A DNA stretch of 8,224 nucleotides from Actinomycetes bacterium (GCA_021823385.1 JAKAOC010000085.1:1-8224), one strand, 5' to 3'. Counted from the stretch's first letter, positions 1 to 6,135 are shown. Notes: generated by a model from the sequence alone, not told the origin. Program-made: numbers and translations.

Positions 1-1
1 C

Positions 2-736
2 TCGGTACTCTCCGCCATCGATCCCTACCTGGGCCTTGACAAGACCTTCAGCTTCAACGAGCTGGTATCGCTGGCCACCACCTACAGGCATACCAACCCC
101 AACACGATCAAGGCCGCGACTTTCCCGGTGGCGCTGGAGAACAACTACACGTACCTAGGCGCCAATTATGGTGACGTGGTGTTCGCCGCACAGCCGCAGG
201 ACTGGAGCATCGTCCAGCAGTACCTGGGCATACAGACCCCGTCGATGGCACGATCCTCGATCACCGTGAGCGTCGCAAACGGCACGGGAGCTTACATGCA
301 GGCCACCGACGTCGCCACCTCCCTCCAGAAGCTCGGCTACAAGATCGCCACCGTCGGGAACACAGCCGTTCAGGGCTCGAATCTCGAGACCGTGGTCCGC
401 TACACGCCGGGCCATCTCGCCATGGCCGAGAGGGTGATGTCCGACCTCTCCGGCGCGGTCGTCATGTCCCAGGGGGCTACAACAGGTGGCGCTCCGGTCG
501 AGGTGATAACCGGCAATGGCCTGAGTGTCGGCACCCTCGCAGCGCCGGCTGCAAAGGCGACCCAAGCCAACTCGCTGACCAGCGCCTCGGGTACCCAGGC
601 AACCAAGGCAAATTCCCAAGCGAGCGCTACGGGCGGCTCTACAAGCACACAGTCCGTCAACAATCCGGTCACGCTTCCGGCCACCAGCTCGAACATGCCC
701 CTGCAGCCGTGGGACCCGCGAGCCTGCCCGGCCTAG
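2..736 (+). CDS. LCP (LytR-CpsA-Psr) family protein with LytR_C domain, 5' partial
   Basis: The reading frame is open from base 2 to the TAG at 734-736, giving 244 residues; the start lies upstream of the window. The first ~80 residues (SVLSAIDPYLGLDKTFSF..., ...IKAATFPVALENNY) resemble the C-terminal end of an LCP catalytic domain. Residues ~85-172 (SSITVSVANGTG... LQKLGYKIATVGN... VRYTPGHLAMAERV) fit the LytR_C domain that often follows it. The last ~70 residues are an Ala/Ser/Thr/Gln-rich low-complexity tail ending in ACPA. LCP enzymes are membrane-anchored, extracytoplasmic phosphotransferases that attach undecaprenyl-linked glycopolymers to peptidoglycan (family knowledge). The LCP active-site arginines and the N-terminal membrane anchor are not visible here. 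The GTG at 128 is internal, because homology continues upstream of it. The next gene begins 97 bases after the stop on the same strand; co-transcription is possible but not shown. Confidence 0.85.
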   Translation, partial: SVLSAIDPYLGLDKTFSFNELVSLATTYRHTNPNTIKAATFPVALENNYTYLGANYGDVVFAAQPQDWSIVQQYLGIQTPSMARSSITVSVANGTGAYMQATDVATSLQKLGYKIATVGNTAVQGSNLETVVRYTPGHLAMAERVMSDLSGAVVMSQGATTGGAPVEVITGNGLSVGTLAAPAAKATQANSLTSASGTQATKANSQASATGGSTSTQSVNNPVTLPATSSNMPLQPWDPRACPA

Positions 737-832
737 CGCCCCAAATTCCAGTTCGGCCAAGCTAAAGTCTGCTTCTATACGCCTTCGGCCGGGTCGACCG
801 CATGCCCAGGGCCTGAGCAAGGGGATCGGGCC

Positions 833-2383
833 ATGGCGCCAGACGGGGGCACGACAGGCGCTCTTCATCCGAATAGGGCTGACTGGCGGCTGACGGGCGT
901 CTTCCTCCGGGCATTCGTTTTTGCGACCGGCGCCGCGGTAATGGCGGTGGAATTCGCTGCTGAACGACTTCTACAGCCCTTCTTCGGCAACTCCGAATTG
1001 GTCTGGGCGACCCTGATCGGGCTCATACTTCTTGCCCTTTCACTTGGTTACGCGGCGGGTGGCCGCCTGGCCGACCGAAGGCCGGCTCCTTCGGGCTTGG
1101 GACTGCTCGCCCTGGGCGCGGGCGCGTTCGTCGCGCTGCTTCCGGCGCTGGCATCGCCACTCCTCTCGCAGGTGGTACATGGCCTTCTGGCCACTCCGGC
1201 CGGGGTCGTCATCGCATCCCTCGCGGGGACCAGCATCCTCTTTATGCCGCCCGTGGCGTGCCTTGGCGCCGTCACGCCCTATGCGCTCCGCCTAGCGGTC
1301 AGCCAACCGGAGAGCGTGGGATCCAAGGCCGGTTCGCTGTACGCCTGGTCGACCGCGGGCTCGATAGCCGGCACGTTCATTCCAACCTTCTACACAATCC
1401 CCTATTTGGGAGTACGAGCCACACTCTGGCTTTCTGCGGCCATTCTCATAGTCTTGGGCGCCACGATGCTCTCGAAGCGCACCGCCCTCTTGGCGCTCGT
1501 CATCCCGATCGGTGCCGCGTACACCGCTCCGCCGCTTCTGAAGACTGTCCCCGGACTCATAAAGGAGGTGGAAACGCACTACCAGTTCGCCCAGGTCTAC
1601 CGCCTCGCGAATGGCAACACCGCGCTTAGCGTAAATGACGCGGCCGGTATCCAGTCGCTTTACACCACCTCTCGCTTGACCGGCCTCTACTACGACGCAT
1701 ACCTGCTGCTACCCTTCTTGTATCCGCGCCAGCGACCACTCTCCAGCTTGCTAATCGGCATGGCAGCCGGCACGATCCCAACCCTTTACGCCCGCGACGT
1801 CGACCCGTACAGAGCACAAGTGGCAATGACGGGGGTGGAGCTGGACCCTGGACTGGTCGCGCTGGGACGCGAATACTTCCACCTCAAGCCCTCGGCGGCA
1901 AAGGTGGTCATCTCCGACGGCCGCCTCTTCCTGAGGCGCACGTCCCACCGCTACAACATCATCATCGTGGATGCCTACAGCCAGGAGATCTACATACCCT
2001 TCTCCCTCACGACGAAGCAGTTCTTTGACCTCTGCCGCCAGCATCTAAAGGCCGGCGGCACCCTCGCCATCAACCTCAACGCGACTTCGCCCACCGCTCC
2101 GCTTACCGAAGCGATGGTGCGCACACTGCGTGCGGTATTCCCTCACGTGTATCTCGCCAAAGCGCCTGGAACCTACAATTACCTGTTGGTGGCCTCGGGG
2201 ACCCCGACCCGACTGCCAGCCCCGTCCAGTCTCCCTCCTTTCCTGCGCCCGGTACTGGCCAACATCGCCGCAACCTGGCACCAGCCCAAGCCCGGACCGG
2301 GCATCGTCTTCACCGATAACCGCGCACCGGTGGAAGCCATGACCAACCAGATGATCGTCAACCACCTGCTCTCGTCTCCCTAG
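833..2383 (+). CDS. Membrane-fused spermidine-synthase-like protein
   Basis: 516 residues. The ATG at 833 is preceded by AAGGGG (819-824) with 8 bases of spacing. The N-terminal ~230 residues hold about seven to eight hydrophobic segments (roughly 20-42, 55-76, 88-110, 122-145, 167-190, 196-213, 217-233). Segment 38-82, with AVEFAAERLLQPFFG and later GGRLADR, is typical of membrane proteins fused to a spermidine-synthase-like domain. Residues ~245-510 are a Rossmann-type methyltransferase-fold domain: nucleotide loop LLIGMAAGT (306-314), acidic GVELDP (334-339, E336), SDGRLFL (361-367), YNIIIVDAY (374-382, D380), IPFSLTTKQFF and LKAGGTLAINL, and a C-terminal TDNRAPVE. The canonical aminopropyltransferase DS(S/T)DP motif is replaced by DAYSQE, so true spermidine synthesis is doubtful. 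The substrate is unknown. The N-terminal part could be transporter-like or only an anchor. Confidence 0.85.
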   Translation: MAPDGGTTGALHPNRADWRLTGVFLRAFVFATGAAVMAVEFAAERLLQPFFGNSELVWATLIGLILLALSLGYAAGGRLADRRPAPSGLGLLALGAGAFVALLPALASPLLSQVVHGLLATPAGVVIASLAGTSILFMPPVACLGAVTPYALRLAVSQPESVGSKAGSLYAWSTAGSIAGTFIPTFYTIPYLGVRATLWLSAAILIVLGATMLSKRTALLALVIPIGAAYTAPPLLKTVPGLIKEVETHYQFAQVYRLANGNTALSVNDAAGIQSLYTTSRLTGLYYDAYLLLPFLYPRQRPLSSLLIGMAAGTIPTLYARDVDPYRAQVAMTGVELDPGLVALGREYFHLKPSAAKVVISDGRLFLRRTSHRYNIIIVDAYSQEIYIPFSLTTKQFFDLCRQHLKAGGTLAINLNATSPTAPLTEAMVRTLRAVFPHVYLAKAPGTYNYLLVASGTPTRLPAPSSLPPFLRPVLANIAATWHQPKPGPGIVFTDNRAPVEAMTNQMIVNHLLSSP

Positions 2384-2434
2384 CGGAGCGGGCCACCGGG
2401 ACCCGCCAAGTGCTCATGCGGCTCAGGCGGGGGC

Positions 2435-2455
2435 GCGCCGGCGCACCGCCGGCGC
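2435..2455 (+). terminator. GC-rich hairpin after the spermidine-synthase-like gene
   Basis: GCGCCGGCG (2435-2443) and CGCCGGCGC (2447-2455) form a perfect 9-bp stem around a CAC loop, about 50 bases after the stop at 2383. A weaker stem, GCGGG/CCCGC (2388-2406), lies directly after the stop. No T-run follows, so this would be an actinobacterial-style terminator lacking a U-tract, or only an mRNA-stabilising hairpin. Confidence 0.4.
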
Positions 2456-2526
2456 TGGGCATCAAAGAAAAACGAGCGATACCGCTGCACTTCACGCCCC
2501 AGAACACGGATTTGCTCCGGCGCGGC

Positions 2527-2609
2527 CTGGGCTCGGCACCTCGGTAGCGAGCAGGCCAAAGAAATGGGGCCGACCTCCCAGAAGGTGCGCGGGGAGGTCC
2601 CGAGCCTGG
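2527..2609 (+). ncRNA. Candidate cloverleaf-like structured RNA, unassigned
   Basis: Nested complementarity suggests a compact four-way junction. The closing stem is GGCTCGG (2530-2536) with CCGAGCC (2600-2606), extended by G-U, U-G and C-G pairs to 2527/2609. Inside are CTCG-GTAG-CGAG (2540-2551), GGCC/GGCC around a 10-base loop (2554-2571) and GACCTCCC/GGGAGGTC around a 12-base loop (2572-2599). The last two stems and the closing stem abut without spacer bases. The wobble pairs would be mismatches on the other strand, which favours + strand transcription. It is not a tRNA: there is no TTCGA T-loop and no valid anticodon arm. I match it to no known riboswitch. GC-rich DNA folds easily, so confidence is low. 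Confidence 0.25.
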
Positions 2610-2700
2610 CCCGCAGTTCTCACGCGGCACGAGGCAGGCCTCAATTTTCGTAGCTACCACTACAATTCCGACCATACGCAAATCGAGGAGCAGCGTTACC

Positions 2701-3177
2701 ATGGGGACTCCGTCACTTAAAGCCATCCGGGTACCGGCATCAGCGGTGCGCTTCGGGTGGACCGATACCATTTCCGGGCATCTTGGCCTCGCGGCTGATC
2801 TCGACCCGGCACCCGTATCGGCATTGCGCCGGATGCGCCACCCCAGACTGGAATCGCGCTCAGTTTCGGCTGAAGCCCAAACATGCCGGCCGGAAACCGG
2901 CTCGCCAGGCTACCCCAAGCGCTCGGTCGCATGCCCAGATCCCCGACCTGCCATAAACCGCGGCGGACCCGAGCCTTCACATTACCCCCGCCTTAGGCGC
3001 GGATTCGGCCGGCGACAATGGGCCGAACAAGGCCGGCTAAGGGTCGGCGACCCGGGTCCTAAGCGCCAACCCCCGAGAGACGACGACCACCAGGCGGTAG
3101 CGCAATCCAGGTCTGGTGTCATGGTCGACCTAGTTTGCGGGTCCGACGATGGGCCCGGAGGGAACGGCCAAGAGTGA
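2701..3177 (+). CDS. Doubtful ORF, hypothetical 158-residue protein
   Basis: An ATG at 2701 follows GAGGAG (2685-2690) at 10-base spacing. The frame stays open to TGA 3175-3177, which overlaps the methyltransferase GTG (3174-3176) as GTGA, a pattern common in translationally coupled genes. Against a real gene: the product is Pro/Arg/Gly-rich without hydrophobic core patterns, no domain is recognisable, and third codon positions look less GC-biased than in neighbouring genes. It also runs through the inverted repeats at 2989-3063. The overlap is weak evidence, because any ORF in that frame would stop there. It may be a spurious or decayed reading frame. Confidence 0.2.
   Translation: MGTPSLKAIRVPASAVRFGWTDTISGHLGLAADLDPAPVSALRRMRHPRLESRSVSAEAQTCRPETGSPGYPKRSVACPDPRPAINRGGPEPSHYPRLRRGFGRRQWAEQGRLRVGDPGPKRQPPRDDDHQAVAQSRSGVMVDLVCGSDDGPGGNGQE
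2989..3063. repeat. Cluster of short inverted repeats
   Basis: Several stems lie close together: CGCC-TTA-GGCG (2989-2999), TTCGGCC (3004-3010) with GGCCGAA (3021-3027), and GGGTC-GGC-GACCC (3041-3053). CTTAGG (2992-2997) can also pair with CCTAAG (3058-3063) to enclose the inner two hairpins. The cluster lies about 110-185 bases before the methyltransferase start, so it could be a leader-RNA structure for that operon. No known regulatory RNA is recognised. Confidence 0.25.
3157..3162 (+). promoter_or_regulatory. Ribosome binding site deciding the methyltransferase start
   Basis: GGAGGG lies 11 bases before the GTG at 3174. The alternative in-frame TTG at 3135 lacks a comparable site and would add 13 Arg-rich residues ahead of the region that resembles the family, so GTG 3174 is preferred. 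Confidence 0.65.
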
Positions 3178-3800
3178 CCTCCAGCTTGGGAGAAACATGG
3201 GATCGGCGCTTCACCGAGCAACAATGGCCGAGCACCCCCGATATCCACCTGGTCGAGTTCGCCGGCACCCTGCCACCGGGAAGGGGCCTTGACCTTGCCG
3301 CCGGACCTGGCCGCAATAGCCTCTGGCTCGCAGCCAAAGGCTGGGCCATGACGCTGGTCGACGTCTCACGTATCGGCCTTGACCAGGCCGCTCGAGCCGC
3401 TCAAGACCAAGGAACTCCGATCAACCCGGTTCAGGCCGACGTTACGGCCTGGCATGCCCAGGATGCCGACTTCGACCTCGCCATAGTCGCAAACCTTCAC
3501 CTCGGCGCCCAGACCTTGACCGTGGTGCTCGACCAAGCCGCCCGCGCTCTTCGCCAGGGCGGACATCTCTATGTGGTCGGCCGCCACATTTCAAGTGTCG
3601 GTCGCCACGGGCGCACTTCGCCGAAGCGGCTCTTCACCGAAGAGCGCCTGCTCCGCGCCCTGCCACCGGACCTGAAAGTCGATGTACTTGGCACGCGGGA
3701 TCGGATGGCCGCCGACGGGACCTCAGTGCATCAGCCATCTGGCGATCGGGTGGTACTCGCATGGACGACCAAACTTTCCGGCTCTAAAGGCAGCAACTGA
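3174..3800 (+). CDS. Class I SAM-dependent methyltransferase
   Basis: 208 residues from GTG 3174. The start resembles the usual opening of small TehB-like/SAM methyltransferases (ETWDRRFTEQQWP). Motif I is GLDLAAGPGRNSLWLAA (38-54), which binds S-adenosylmethionine. The acidic residue at the end of strand 2 is D63 (LVDVS), motif II is QADV (87-90, D89), strand 4 is FDLAIVANLHL (100-110), and LRQGGHLYVVGRH (126-138) is the usual post-motif strand. Motif I reads AAGPGR rather than the common GCGxGR, a mild variation. The enzyme should be cytosolic and act on a small molecule. The substrate cannot be told from sequence; drug, metalloid or metabolite are all possible. Its TGA shares one base with the ATG of the MarR gene (TGATG), so it is the first gene of a tight operon with a regulator and an exporter. 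A resistance or detoxification role is inferred from that context only. Confidence 0.85.
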   Translation: MTSSLGETWDRRFTEQQWPSTPDIHLVEFAGTLPPGRGLDLAAGPGRNSLWLAAKGWAMTLVDVSRIGLDQAARAAQDQGTPINPVQADVTAWHAQDADFDLAIVANLHLGAQTLTVVLDQAARALRQGGHLYVVGRHISSVGRHGRTSPKRLFTEERLLRALPPDLKVDVLGTRDRMAADGTSVHQPSGDRVVLAWTTKLSGSKGSN

Positions 3801-4294
3801 TGGCCAAAAAGACATCGCAGCACCAACAGGCCCAATCAGCGAACCCACCCCCCGACCAGCTGGGCCTGAATGGCGTCGGTTTCCTCCTGGGCAACGCTCA
3901 CCGGGCCCGCCGCCGGGTCTGGGAAGCGGAACTCGCAGACCTCGGGCTGAGCGCGCCCCAGGCCGCGATCCTCCGCCTAATAACCGCCGAACCTGGCTGC
4001 GGCATTCGTGATCTCGCCCGACGGGTAGGAACCGACCCGATGAATGCCCGGCGCATCGTGCAGTCTCTCCTAGAGAGCGGACTCTGCGAACCACGGCCGG
4101 ATCCCCACGACGCACGCCGGCGACCTCTGTATCCCACCCCCCGCGGCGACCACCTCGCCCATGTGGTCGCGGAACGCGCGCGGCATGACGAACAGAACCT
4201 CGTCAAAGCTCTGGGGGAGACGGGTTACGACTCGCTGGTGAACGCGTTGCGGAACCTCATCACCCACCAGGAAAAACAGCAAGGAACCTCGTAA
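3800..4294 (+). CDS. MarR-family transcriptional regulator
   Basis: 164 residues, starting at ATG 3800 with AAAGG (3786-3790) at 9-base spacing and overlapping the preceding stop by one base. After a polar ~20-residue tail, residues ~22-45 form the first dimerisation helix (GFLLGNAHRARRRVWEAEL). The winged helix-turn-helix spans ~50-118: LSAPQAAILRLI, then GIRDLARRVGTDPMNARRIVQSLLESGL as the recognition region, and wing DPHDARRRPLYPTPRG (101-116), which matches the MarR signature DxxDxRxxxLxxTxxG except that the first Thr-side hydrophobics differ slightly. The C-terminal helices (~119-158) complete the dimer interface. Such proteins are dimeric repressors that release DNA when a small ligand binds (family knowledge). 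Its place between a methyltransferase and an MFS pump suggests it controls this operon. No clear operator palindrome was found upstream. Confidence 0.9.
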   Translation: MAKKTSQHQQAQSANPPPDQLGLNGVGFLLGNAHRARRRVWEAELADLGLSAPQAAILRLITAEPGCGIRDLARRVGTDPMNARRIVQSLLESGLCEPRPDPHDARRRPLYPTPRGDHLAHVVAERARHDEQNLVKALGETGYDSLVNALRNLITHQEKQQGTS

Positions 4295-5607
4295 TGTCAC
4301 AAAGACCCGCCCCAAGGCCCGCCCGGCTCCTCGCGGTAAGCTCCCTTGCCCACTTCATGAACGACGGAGTCGTCTTCTTCATCCCCGTGATCGGCGACCT
4401 GCTGACCCAGGACCATAAGACGTCTGCAACGGTCATCACCGCGATGCTGACCATCTTCTACATCACCTCGGCGGGTTTTGGAATTGTGGTCGGCCTTCTC
4501 GCCGACCGCATCGGCCGGAGAGGGGCCATCATCGCAACGGGTATCGCGACCCTTGGAGTCAGCCTCGTCGGCTTTTATGCCTCCTTGTCGATAGCTGGCC
4601 TCGGCAGCGATATCCTGGCGCTGGTGGCTGCGGGCGTGGCCGGAATCGGCAGCTCCGCGTATCACCCCCTGGGCGGATCGGTGCTCCAACGCGGCTTTGC
4701 CGCAAAAGCCCGCGGGCGCGCATTGGGCGTCAACGGTGCATTCGGAAGCCTGGGCCGCGCCCTCTATCCGACGCTTTTCTTCGTAATCGCGGCACTCGGG
4801 ATATCTAGGCCCGCCACGACCCTTGTCTTTGCGGGCCTGAGCGTTCTCGCCGCAGCGGCCATCGCACTGGGCCTGCCATCCGAGTCGATCGAAGTGCATC
4901 ACACCGCGCCGACCATCCCACAAACCTCAGGCACAGCAACCGAGGCACAAACTGCCGTCATCACGGCCACACCTAACCCCGGAATCCCTGCCCCATCGCC
5001 ACCACTCCGCTCGCTGCTCAACAGAAGCGTCGTAGCGTTGACCACCATCGCATTCTTCAGATCCATTGCGTTCATCGGCATCGTTTCGTGGATACCGATC
5101 TATCTGACCACCCAACGCCACGCGGGAATCTCTACCGGCCTCGGAATGACGGTGACGGTGATGTATGCCGGAGGAATCATCGGGCAACCGATATTCGGAC
5201 TTTTAGCCGACCGATTCGACAAGCGCGTGGTACTCGCCATCGACAGTCTTGGATCCGCCCTGGGCATCTTCCTGTTTCTCGCCACCTCTGGCACGGGAGC
5301 GGAGGCACTAGTGGCACTGGCCCTGTTTGGACTCTTCACCTTCAGCGGCTTTCCACTACTGCTATCCCTGGTAGCTGATTACGTACCGAGAGGATCGTTC
5401 GCAACCGGCAACGCAGTGGTTTGGGGGATCGGATCCACCGGGGGTCAGGCACTCGGACCAATTACCGCAAGCCTCCTGACCGGTGGCTCCCACACAAACC
5501 TGGGAATGGCCTTCGCAATCCTGGGCGCCGTTGCAGCGGCCACGGTGCTCGCAACGCCGCTCCTCAAACGCACAGCCGGATCCACCCGAATGGCGATATT
5601 CGGATGA
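4294..5607 (+). CDS. MFS transporter, FSR (fosmidomycin-resistance)-like
   Basis: 437 residues, starting at ATG 4294 with AAGGA (4281-4285) at 8-base spacing; the ATG shares one base with the MarR stop (TAATG). The protein shows about twelve hydrophobic segments in two halves, split by a ~48-residue polar Thr/Pro/Ala-rich loop (about 196-243). The MFS motif A occurs in both halves: GLLADRIGRR (67-76) and GLLADRFDKR (302-311). The N-terminal SLAHFMNDG (17-25) and GIGSSAYHPLGGSV (117-130) resemble the HxxND and FHPEG-type signatures of the FSR drug-efflux group, with Leu-Gly in place of Glu-Gly after the HP. It is an inner-membrane, probably proton-driven exporter. The substrate is unknown, and fosmidomycin itself is not implied. 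As the last gene of the methyltransferase-MarR operon it probably removes the compound that MarR senses. Confidence 0.88.
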   Translation: MSQRPAPRPARLLAVSSLAHFMNDGVVFFIPVIGDLLTQDHKTSATVITAMLTIFYITSAGFGIVVGLLADRIGRRGAIIATGIATLGVSLVGFYASLSIAGLGSDILALVAAGVAGIGSSAYHPLGGSVLQRGFAAKARGRALGVNGAFGSLGRALYPTLFFVIAALGISRPATTLVFAGLSVLAAAAIALGLPSESIEVHHTAPTIPQTSGTATEAQTAVITATPNPGIPAPSPPLRSLLNRSVVALTTIAFFRSIAFIGIVSWIPIYLTTQRHAGISTGLGMTVTVMYAGGIIGQPIFGLLADRFDKRVVLAIDSLGSALGIFLFLATSGTGAEALVALALFGLFTFSGFPLLLSLVADYVPRGSFATGNAVVWGIGSTGGQALGPITASLLTGGSHTNLGMAFAILGAVAAATVLATPLLKRTAGSTRMAIFG

Positions 5608-5649
5608 TCGGCCAGGCCCCGACTGCGTTGCACCCCTTCACCTGAACCT

Positions 5650-5663
5650 GCCGATAGATCGGC
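5650..5663 (+). terminator. Weak hairpin after the MFS gene
   Basis: GCCGA-TAGA-TCGGC gives a 5-bp stem (6 bp if the loop closes to two bases), 43 bases after the stop at 5607. A C-rich run follows rather than a T-run, so termination here is uncertain. Confidence 0.25.
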
Positions 5664-5920
5664 CCCCCAGATCGTAGACAGGAATGGGCAACCGCCATCG
5701 CCGGAGCCGAAATCAATCACCCTGTCCCAGCTCGAAAGACCAGAGGAGCCAAAGAACCGTCAGCGCTAGCGCCTCGCTTAGGCGCACCAAAACGCACGAC
5801 TCCACCAGCTTCGCCCGGTTGCGGGGTACTGCGGCGCACTCATACAACGAGGAGACGGCGGGAGCCGTGGGAATGCTGCGACGGCGAGGGAACCACCTTA
5901 CCAACCCGTTAAAAGCGGAA

Positions 5921-5950
5921 GGGCCGCCCCGGTCGAAACCGGAACGGCCC
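5921..5950 (-). terminator. Rho-independent terminator of the oxidase operon
   Basis: GGGCCG (5921-5926) pairs with CGGCCC (5945-5950). After a CC/AA internal mismatch, CCGGT (5929-5933) pairs with ACCGG (5938-5942) around a CGAA loop. Read on the minus strand, the hairpin lies 17 bases after the small gene's stop and is followed by TTCCGCTTTTAA, a partial U-tract. On the plus strand no T-rich tail follows, so it mainly serves the leftward operon. Confidence 0.75.
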
Positions 5951-5967
5951 AGCAAGACCAACTATCG

Positions 5968-6087
5968 CTAGTTGAACCTCTTCCTCTGGAAGAACCCCCA
6001 AAACAGCAACCCGACGAAGATGCCCAGCGGCACCACCATCGTGAGCACTCCGCCTGCCGGCGAGTTCTGGACCAGGCCAAGAAACAT
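5968..6087 (-). CDS. Small single-helix membrane protein, possible oxidase subunit
   Basis: 39 residues, ATG at 6087-6085, TAG at 5970-5968. The sequence opens MFLGLVQNSPAGG, continues with a hydrophobic helix at about 14-33 (VLTMVVPLGIFVGLLFWGFF) and ends in the basic tail QRKRFN. By the positive-inside rule this is a single transmembrane helix with its C-terminus in the cytoplasm. A near-ideal ribosome binding site (AAAGGA, 6093-6098) stands 5 bases before the start. The gene follows ctaE by 48 bases and is closed by the terminator at 5921-5950, so it is the last gene of the oxidase operon. Small one-helix subunits are common at the ends of heme-copper oxidase operons (subunit IV, CoxD or CcoQ-like), but I recognise no specific family. 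An oxidase role is inferred from position and topology. Confidence 0.75.
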   Translation of the reverse strand: MFLGLVQNSPAGGVLTMVVPLGIFVGLLFWGFFQRKRFN

Positions 6088-6092
6088 AGCAA

Positions 6093-6098
6093 TCCTTT
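6093..6098 (-). promoter_or_regulatory. Ribosome binding site of the 39-residue gene
   Basis: On the minus strand the sequence reads AGAAAGGATTGCTATG, with AAAGGA 5 bases before the ATG. This site is the main evidence that the very short ORF is translated. The stem-loop at 6103-6130 ends just upstream. Confidence 0.7.
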
Positions 6099-6102
6099 CT
6101 TG

Positions 6103-6130
6103 GATCCGGGGAGGTGACCCACCCCGGATC
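6103..6130 (-). other. Intercistronic stem-loop between ctaE and the small gene
   Basis: GATCCGGGG (6103-6111) and CCCCGGATC (6122-6130) form a perfect 9-bp stem with a 10-base loop. It begins 5 bases after the ctaE stop and ends 4 bases before the next ribosome binding site. No U-tract follows, so it is more likely an RNA-processing, stability or translation-control element than a terminator. Confidence 0.5.
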
Positions 6131-6135
6131 ACTGG

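Larger units (their letters stand above)
2384..3173. other. Long gene-poor region with hairpins
   Basis: Nearly 800 bases lie between the spermidine-synthase-like gene and the methyltransferase start. No protein family is recognisable in any frame. The stretch holds two hairpins just after the upstream stop (2388-2406 and 2435-2455), a possible multi-branched RNA fold (2527-2609), a doubtful ORF (2701-3177) and a second cluster of inverted repeats (2989-3063). The promoter of the downstream three-gene operon should lie here, but no convincing -35/-10 pair is visible. A TACAAT at 2661-2666 has no matching -35 box. Confidence 0.6.
5608..5967. other. Convergent intergenic region
   Basis: 360 bases separate the rightward MFS operon from the leftward oxidase operon. 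I see no gene I trust here. It contains a small hairpin soon after the MFS stop (5650-5663), a GCGCC/GGCGC hairpin with a 7-base loop (5769-5785), and the strong hairpin at 5921-5950 that faces the oxidase operon. ORFs of about 80-95 codons on both strands look spurious. Confidence 0.6.

Noticed and set aside
128..130. GTG at 128 as the start of the first gene
   Set aside because: LCP-like sequence continues upstream in the same frame to the window edge.
752..780. TTCGGC ... TCTATA as a promoter for the spermidine-synthase-like gene
   Set aside because: Spacing is acceptable (16 bases) but both boxes match the consensus poorly; this is not distinguishable from chance.
2527..2609. tRNA or T-box leader
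   Set aside because: There is no TTCGA T-loop, no 5-bp/7-base anticodon arm and no CCA end. The AAGGTGCGCGG stretch only loosely resembles a T-box, and no aminoacyl-tRNA synthetase or amino-acid gene follows.
2638..2666. TACAAT at 2661-2666 as a promoter -10 box
   Set aside because: No TTGACA-like element at 16-18 bases upstream and no extended -10 TG.
2358..2771. Minus-strand 137-codon ORF
   Set aside because: No recognisable domain; it overlaps the end of the upstream gene and the hairpins, and looks like chance openness of GC-rich DNA.
3085..3131. Interrupted inverted repeats (CACCAG/CTGGTG, AGGTC/GACCT) as a MarR operator
   Set aside because: The arms are only 5-6 bp, the spacing is irregular, and no promoter boxes are associated.
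3135..3137. TTG at 3135 as the methyltransferase start
   Set aside because: GTG 3174 has a GGAGGG site at good spacing and begins where similarity to the family begins.
5713..5961. Minus-strand 82-codon ORF downstream of the small gene
   Set aside because: TTG start with no clear binding site, and the oxidase terminator hairpin lies inside its first codons. The hydrophobic C-terminus alone does not support it.
5684..5971. Plus-strand 95-codon ORF in the convergent region
   Set aside because: No properly spaced ribosome binding site, composition dominated by Arg/Ser/Pro/Thr, and it runs through the terminator hairpin.
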